From Dinochytrium kinnereticum (taxonomy: Eukaryota; Chytridiomycota; Chytridiomycetes; Chytridiales; Chytridiaceae): DNA of 64,000 nucleotides. Both the position numbers and the translations under genes were made by a program. The stretch lies in assembly GCA_027604005.1 (NCBI GenBank), contig JADGJT010000022.1:49761-113760 (forward strand), read 5' to 3'. Position 1 is the stretch's first letter. Every line of letters starts with the position of its first letter. The notes under the pieces are model-generated. The model was not told the DNA's origin and made no database searches. It worked only from the letters and a program-made list of their open reading frames with translations. Of this stretch, positions 59,001 through 64,000 are shown piece by piece.

Positions 59001-59547
59001 GCGATGGTCTCTGAAGAGAAGCTGGAAAAGTTCATGAGGTAAAATGAAAGATAGATAAATCTCAGCATTGACTAAAATATATTTTAGAACACCATGGAAT
59101 TACATCAATCTTGAACTTCCGCGGAAGCTTCCTCCTAAATTGGCTCCAATCCCCGTGGGCACCTTACCACTCATAGGATATTTGGAGCAGTCTGTTGCAA
59201 GAACCCTTTCAGAGGCCCTCTGTGCAGTGGGGAAAATACGTCCAAAGTATCCATACCAGGACCTTAAAACGTCTGCATGCGAGTATCTAGCGCTCCATCT
59301 GAAAGGTAGTTCAAGGTCATTTTAATTTTACTGACTCTTTGTAGCCCATAACTCCCGTTCCAAAGATTGGGTTCGAAAGAGCTTTGAGCAAAGACTCACT
59401 AAGTTTAAAGGAAGGTGTGATTTGATCAAGGACTTGACAGTGATGCTAAAGAATAATGACGGGTTATATATACCCCCGGAATACAGAGAGCCGGGGTTCG
59501 ATAGCAAAATGAAACTCTTTGTCGCATTGCGACCAAAAGATCACTGA
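53091..59547 (+). CDS. AK9: Multi-domain adenylate kinase 9 (AK9)-like protein
   Basis: A giant nucleoside-phosphate kinase found in ciliated organisms, likely supplying nucleotides in flagella or cytosol. At least four P-loop modules are visible: VIMGKPGSGKTTLARRIAAA near the N-terminus, then ICVLGGPFTGKTTQSELLAK, then MFILGPSGSGK continuing after an intron as TTIIKSLTP, then VCILGRPKSGKSTLAAKA. Lid or core blocks typical of adenylate kinases follow them (GWVLDGFPRTLDQA; GFLLEGFPRTKVEAE; GWILDGYPQTLSQAEYL). Between them lie repeats of a CPV motif module (GRYCPVTY, GQYCPVAM, GEYCPVNL, GFCPVTYY), described from AK9 proteins. An acidic linker lies near 54000. About twenty short introns; exon borders not all fixed. 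Length about 1,750-1,850 residues. Confidence 0.88.
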
Positions 59548-59614
59548 AATTTGACTGAACCTAATACATCAAGAATTGCATACATATTAAAATAAAGAAC
59601 AATTGGCAATTAGT

Positions 59615-61877
59615 TTATATAACTTGTGCTGGTGGTTGGACAGGTATAAATACATAGTCGCTGTGAGACTTTTTCATTCTTCGCTCGAAGGGGGCTTCTC
59701 GTGACTTCAGCATCGTTCGGCTGGAGTTTTGCGACGATGAGTCCTCCTTTCCCGGAGGTAAGGCGTGCTTTAAGAGGGGATTGCTTTCTTGGATTGAAGG
59801 CGTGTCTAAGCATGCTGCAGAACCGAGAAGCATCGAATTCGTACCGTACCGCGATCCTAGTTTTCCCTTTACGAAATGAGTCATCCAAGGAGTAAAAACA
59901 AGATTAAAATGTAACTCTTACCGTAAATAGACTTGCATCTGTGAGACTTAGAGGCTTGCAGTTTTTCGATTTAAGTTGTGCATCGGCGAGATCCCGGAGC
60001 TCGAAGTAGTATCGGGCATAAAGAGAGGCTTTGACTGATACGTTGTATTGAATGGCAGACATATACCAACGCTCTAACTCGTTCCTAAGCGTTGATTTAG
60101 TTTAAAGCTTGCTATTCTGAACTCACATGTCTGCTACGTCGACGTCTGGGAATATCTGGCAGAAATCTATGTTCCACACCGCATGATCGTCCCAAACTTT
60201 AGAGGCTAGCAAAAGGCCACCGAGGACGATCCGTGCCCAGTTGCTGGTATGCAGAGTGACTTGAGTGTTTGTAAGCATTCTCTCTATATAAATTAATGTA
60301 ATAACAGCGCATTCAACAGATAAATCTGCTGCTTGGAATAAACATTCCAAAAACTTGAATACGTCGTCCTCGGTTGGGGTGCTTAGATGAAATTGAATAT
60401 GTTTCTACAAAGTGAGCTTACGAACTATTTATAAGGTTTACCGAGAGAGGATGAAGCTGTTCGGAGAAGATATCCGAGGAGTGGAACTCGCTCTTTTCAA
60501 TATTTCTACGAATGCTGTTGACTAATGCTATGGATACACTTTTTACACGTTAAAAGAAGACATTATGAAAAAGCCTACCATTTTAAGGTCTGATTGAGAT
60601 CTGCATGGCTCATGGTAGAATCGATAAAGAGCGTCGAGCATGAATTATACTTTGGCAGATTAGGCCGCAAAGATTCAAATTCAATACTGCCTCCCAACCT
60701 ATCCCCTTTCCGTGACCCCTCTATTCTGGTCACAGTTGCAGATTGAGCATTATGCGCTTGTGTCCGCATTCGTTTTAATTTTGCAGCTGCAGCCAAGGCA
60801 GCCAGTGATTCCTTTATGGTGGGAGCCCCGGAAGAGCAAAAGCTTGTGTTATCTCTTCGCGTCATCTTCAACTGTTCTTCTGGGGCTGCGGGCTGTATAG
60901 TAGCATGGTCGGAGAGAGTTTGCTGTGGGATTTCAATGTTTAGGTGAAGAGGGTGTTGCTGTTGTAACTGATGATGATGGGAGGTGGGTGAAGGCTCATA
61001 ACTTCTGTGACCCAAGGAGGGTTCGACCAAGTTAGTGTTTGCAAGCGAATAGCACAGCTGGAGTGGCTGCTCATAACCCCGAGTGTCTTCTGCGTTTAGG
61101 ATCAGTGGTAAAAGTGGTAAAGAAGAGCCGGGCGAAGAAATATGATCGACGAGGACGGATTGAAGATCAGAGCTCAAGCTTTCCTCATTGTTATCGCGAA
61201 TACCAATGATCATGGATTCCTTCTGCTCAACAGGGAGCACTCTAGGAGGTGGTTGGGGTTTAGCTACCTGCTGTTCCGCTAGTAGTTCGGCGCTCTGCGA
61301 TTCCTGCGTTGGTGGGTGCGAATTCAACAGATTTCTTGTTCGAGGCTCGGTGCTTCCTTCTGACTGATAATGGTAGTTGGTAGGCGTCTTGCTGAACTGC
61401 GCTCGATTCTCATCAACAACAGCAATACCAATTTTTCGGCCTGCGTTATGTTAATACATTCCTCAGAAGAAGTACCTAACTATTGTCGTTATAACTGCCG
61501 GACCACCATTCTCTCTTTTTGTACATTATTTGACTTGGGGATGCAGCCTTTTCCTCGTCGTTCACTTGTCTCCGATTAAAAAAGCCTTCCAGCTGTGAAA
61601 GACTGCTCAAATCTCCCAGAATAGAAGACCCATGCTCTCTTGTTGGTCGATCATTAAAGGGTTGACCCTTCTCAGGATCCACTAGATGGTCGGTAAAGTC
61701 CAGGGATCTCAAGATTCTCGGTGTTCTCTCCGAAGTTGAACGCAGACATCCTGGATCCTTACAGCTAAGGTCTGATCCTAGGCTCTCGATATCGGCTTCA
61801 CAATCCCGCGTTGGCTGTCCTGGTTGGGGCTGGCTCTCGATGAGCGTGTGGGCCTCTCCCGATGTCGTGTTGCCCAT
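59615..61877 (-). CDS. Cyclin Y-like protein, N-myristoylation signal
   Basis: Membrane-anchored cyclin that activates PCTAIRE/PFTAIRE-type kinases in animals. The start at 61877 gives MGNTTSGEAH, a strong N-myristoylation sequence also seen at the start of animal cyclin Y. A long disordered region (about 330 residues, Ser/Gln/His-rich) follows. The motif PKYNSCSTLFIDSTMSHADL is the conserved cyclin Y element before the box. The cyclin box has CVSIALVNSIRRN, LECLFQAADLSVECAVITL, IYIERMLTN, NWARIVLGGLLLASKVWDDH, AVWNIDFCQIFPDV and MNELERWYMSAIQYNV. The C-terminus depends on the acceptor after CGTAAAG near 59885; that choice gives an end at 59615 (RRMKKSHSDYVFIPVQPP). Confidence 0.87.
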
Positions 61878-64000
61878 TGCTTGCCAACCCAATCACTGAC
61901 AATTCAAATTGTCATTCCCAGGCTCTGCAGTAACACAGGCTTTCCATGGCGCAGACATTGGCGCAAAGATTGCTATTAAACATTACAGTTGATTTGTTAT
62001 TTGAAACAAATTCAAAGATATTTGGCAGGAAAGGTAAATCGTTGCAAGAGCCAGGAAGGAATACAGCGGCCTACCCCGTACGACGACGGCCTTCAGAAGT
62101 TTAGATTCCTCTCCCTTGTTCGAAATCGCCGGAAGTGTTGACTAACACACCAGAGACTCTCAACATCCTGTGCCCGACCGACACGCATGTCTGTCCAAAC
62201 TCTCTCGTTCTTCGAGCGTCATCACCCGTAACGACCTCCACTTACCTCCTCCTGACAATCTTATCATCCCATCTGAATCCTTGCCAGCACCGTACCTCCT
62301 CGGCTCCCCACTCTGTGCCTCCGATGACCATTGGCTGATTACGATGGCCACACTGTGTACCTTGTCTCATTCGCTCAACAACATTCAGTGGCCATTGATT
62401 CCCTTAAAGCCAAACCTAAGCCCACCAGACCCAGGCGGCACTCAGTGCCCTGGAACTGATGGTAGCGTCCCTGCGCCAATCATCAGTCTGGGGCTTCCCG
62501 TGGGTACGTGCATTAGGAGCCCGTTTAATAATGAATGTGTCTCCTTCAGAACAGCAATGTACTGCTACACCTCTTGGTGCAGGCACCGCGCGAGCAGACC
62601 TTCACAAGGGGTTGTGCCATTAAGGTGTCTATCTCTAGTTTATTTGAGATTATTGAGAACCTCACCGAGAGGCACAAGTGCGTAAGCTATCTTTGTGTCA
62701 ATATAAGGATGTCTTGGATGACATCTCAGTTCTCACCGCCTTCTCATTCTTTTCCCTCACACGGGGTTTTCATAGTTTTTCCCGTCTGCGACATATGAGG
62801 GTTTTTATTGAAGAAAAGGTTGACATCTAGGCTTACCTCGCGCGTAATCTCCGCGATGCCGTAGGATGTCTGAGAACCCCATATACCCCCCCATTTATAT
62901 TTGTGTAAAAGAGAGAGTTAGAAAAAGCTGAATAGTTTTACGTAGACCCAAGTCCTTGATTTAGTCCCTATGCACTGATCAGGCCAGCCTCTGGCTGTGC
63001 TGACCCTTTTCCATTATGATTAATTGTGTTTGAGTGTATCCGGAGTGCGCCCAGGTTCAGAAGCCGCCGGGGGAGATCTCGCTGAACCCTAAAGTAATAA
63101 GAGGGTATGAGCTACGGTATCACCTCTCTGGCATGATTCCCACAGTTGATGTAACAACCTCTATTCATTCTGGTATGCGATGACATTCCTCTTGTGATGC
63201 CTATGAGCGGTAGTGCGGCGCTTGTAGGGCCCACTAAGGATGAGATCAGTTTGAATATAGTTAAAACGGCTTGCTGGTGAATGTGGGGCCCGGTACACTC
63301 CTTGGAGCGGGATAGACTCCCTCCTCGTAGATCACGTCTACTAAGGTACGTTTGACCTCCGTTCTTAGTTATTACCTTTCCCCTTTCCCCTTTCCACCAT
63401 ATAGAAACAAGCAAAAACACCGAACCGTACAGCACGAACAAATCCTCACTTTGTGAGAATCCGGCGTTTCTCACATATTCGTTGCGGCGAGTCGTCCCAA
63501 AATACTTAAGTCCTCTGTGTACCTTTTCCCTCACTTGAGTGGTTTTTCCGTAAAAGACGGTTTTTTCCCACTCTTTTCTTTTTCTTCTCTTTTGAGGGTT
63601 TTTTGGTCCTTGGCGCGCTTTTCTGCGTTTCTCGTTTCTTTTTCTTTATTTGGTGTCGTTGCCGCCTTTACGGCAGGCCTGCGTTTCCCGCAGGACTGGC
63701 TTAGAGTCACCGGCAATGTTCACTTCTTTTCCAGTTTGATGGTGCGGGGCACCCGTTTACCCTTTGCGGGCCTACGTCCTGATTTTAATATATGCTTTTT
63801 GTTGTTTCTTTATGTGATTTTGCCATGTTGTTTTATTATTTGATTCCTGTATAAAAGGATGATTTAGTGATACAATAAAGCTGATGGTTTTTTCCCAACA
63901 CTACTGCCCACTCGGGTCGAGATTGACACACGGCCACTTGAGCTACAGGCCGCTAGGGCGTTCTTCCTCCTAGTGGTAGCCAATAGCGACAGCACAATTC
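61878..64000. other. Right edge: no confident gene, possible retroelement border
   Basis: 2.1 kb with a change in character. From 62170 to 62700 the + strand has open frames; one candidate join (donor near 62499, acceptor before AACAGCAATG at about 62550) yields NSNVLLHLLVQAPREQTF, which looks protein-like, but no family is recognised and the flanks carry frame breaks. From about 62880 onward no frame persists. A TATAAAAGG box (63853) and an AATAAAG signal (63874) lie 20 bp apart, and TGGTAGC, which resembles a primer-binding start, occurs at 63974. These would suit an LTR whose element continues past the window. Alternatively it is ordinary intergenic DNA. Confidence 0.3.

Noticed and set aside
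63920..63960. tRNA-like box A (TAGCTCAAGTGG on the minus strand)
   Set aside because: No matching box B (GGTTCGA) at the right spacing, no anticodon arm and no acceptor-stem pairing, so neither a tRNA nor a clear SINE.

Overview
The window is nuclear DNA from a compact fungal genome. The gene set points to an early-diverging, flagellated (zoosporic, probably chytrid-like) fungus. Fungal-type regulators (NDT80/PhoG transcription factor, LMBR1 protein, F-BAR/SH3 protein, RAD53-type kinase with FHA domains, PuuE-type allantoinase) sit beside genes normally tied to motile cilia (MORN5, the multi-domain adenylate kinase AK9). The lineage call is inference; no rRNA or organelle marker is present. 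Almost every gene is split by very short GT-AG introns, mostly 35-60 nt with one of 30 nt, often with a CTAAC/CTTAAC-like branch site just before the acceptor. Exon joins given here were worked out by hand from splice signals, reading frame and protein-family conservation, and no transcript was available.

Layout, left to right: an unknown partial gene (1-993); a head-to-head proteasome pair PSMB3/RPT6 (1063-3237); a NIPA-like Mg transporter; an F-BAR protein with four SH3 domains; PuuE allantoinase; a head-to-head DNA-damage pair, UBC13 and a RAD53-like kinase with three FHA domains (9555-12941); SPT16 (FACT); PRMT3; AP-3 sigma head-to-head with MORN5; a J-domain protein; RPS8; mitochondrial ribosomal protein mL44; PP2A B56; a possible 67-residue gene; MCM5 head-to-head with BOP1/ERB1; a divergent AAA+ protein; an LMBR1 membrane protein; a 1.6-kb gene-poor stretch with an assembly gap; ADAT2/TAD2; an SLC10A7-like carrier; an unknown two-TM protein; a Maf pyrophosphatase; mitochondrial uL30 head-to-head with holocytochrome c synthase; a 1359-residue NDT80-type factor; exosome RRP46; AK9 (6.4 kb); a cyclin Y-like protein; and a right edge of about 2.1 kb without a confident gene, possibly the border of a retroelement.

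Packing is extreme. Several head-to-head pairs have only 37-116 bp between start codons, and several tail-to-tail pairs have only 7-15 bp between stop codons. Some head-to-head partners share a process: two proteasome subunits, a ubiquitin E2 and checkpoint kinase of the DNA-damage response, MCM5 with BOP1 (growth/replication), and uL30m with HCCS (both mitochondrial).

The most unusual structures are in splicing: a 30-nt intron, micro-exons of 12 and 18 nt, first exons consisting only of ATG, and in AP-3 sigma an arrangement best read as a one-nucleotide exon or sequentially spliced twin intron. Among the proteins, the FHA-kinase-FHA-FHA checkpoint kinase, the four-SH3 F-BAR protein and the AAA+ protein with both Walker B glutamates replaced stand out. 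I saw no CRISPR array, rRNA or convincing tRNA. I did not find a wholly new multi-gene system.
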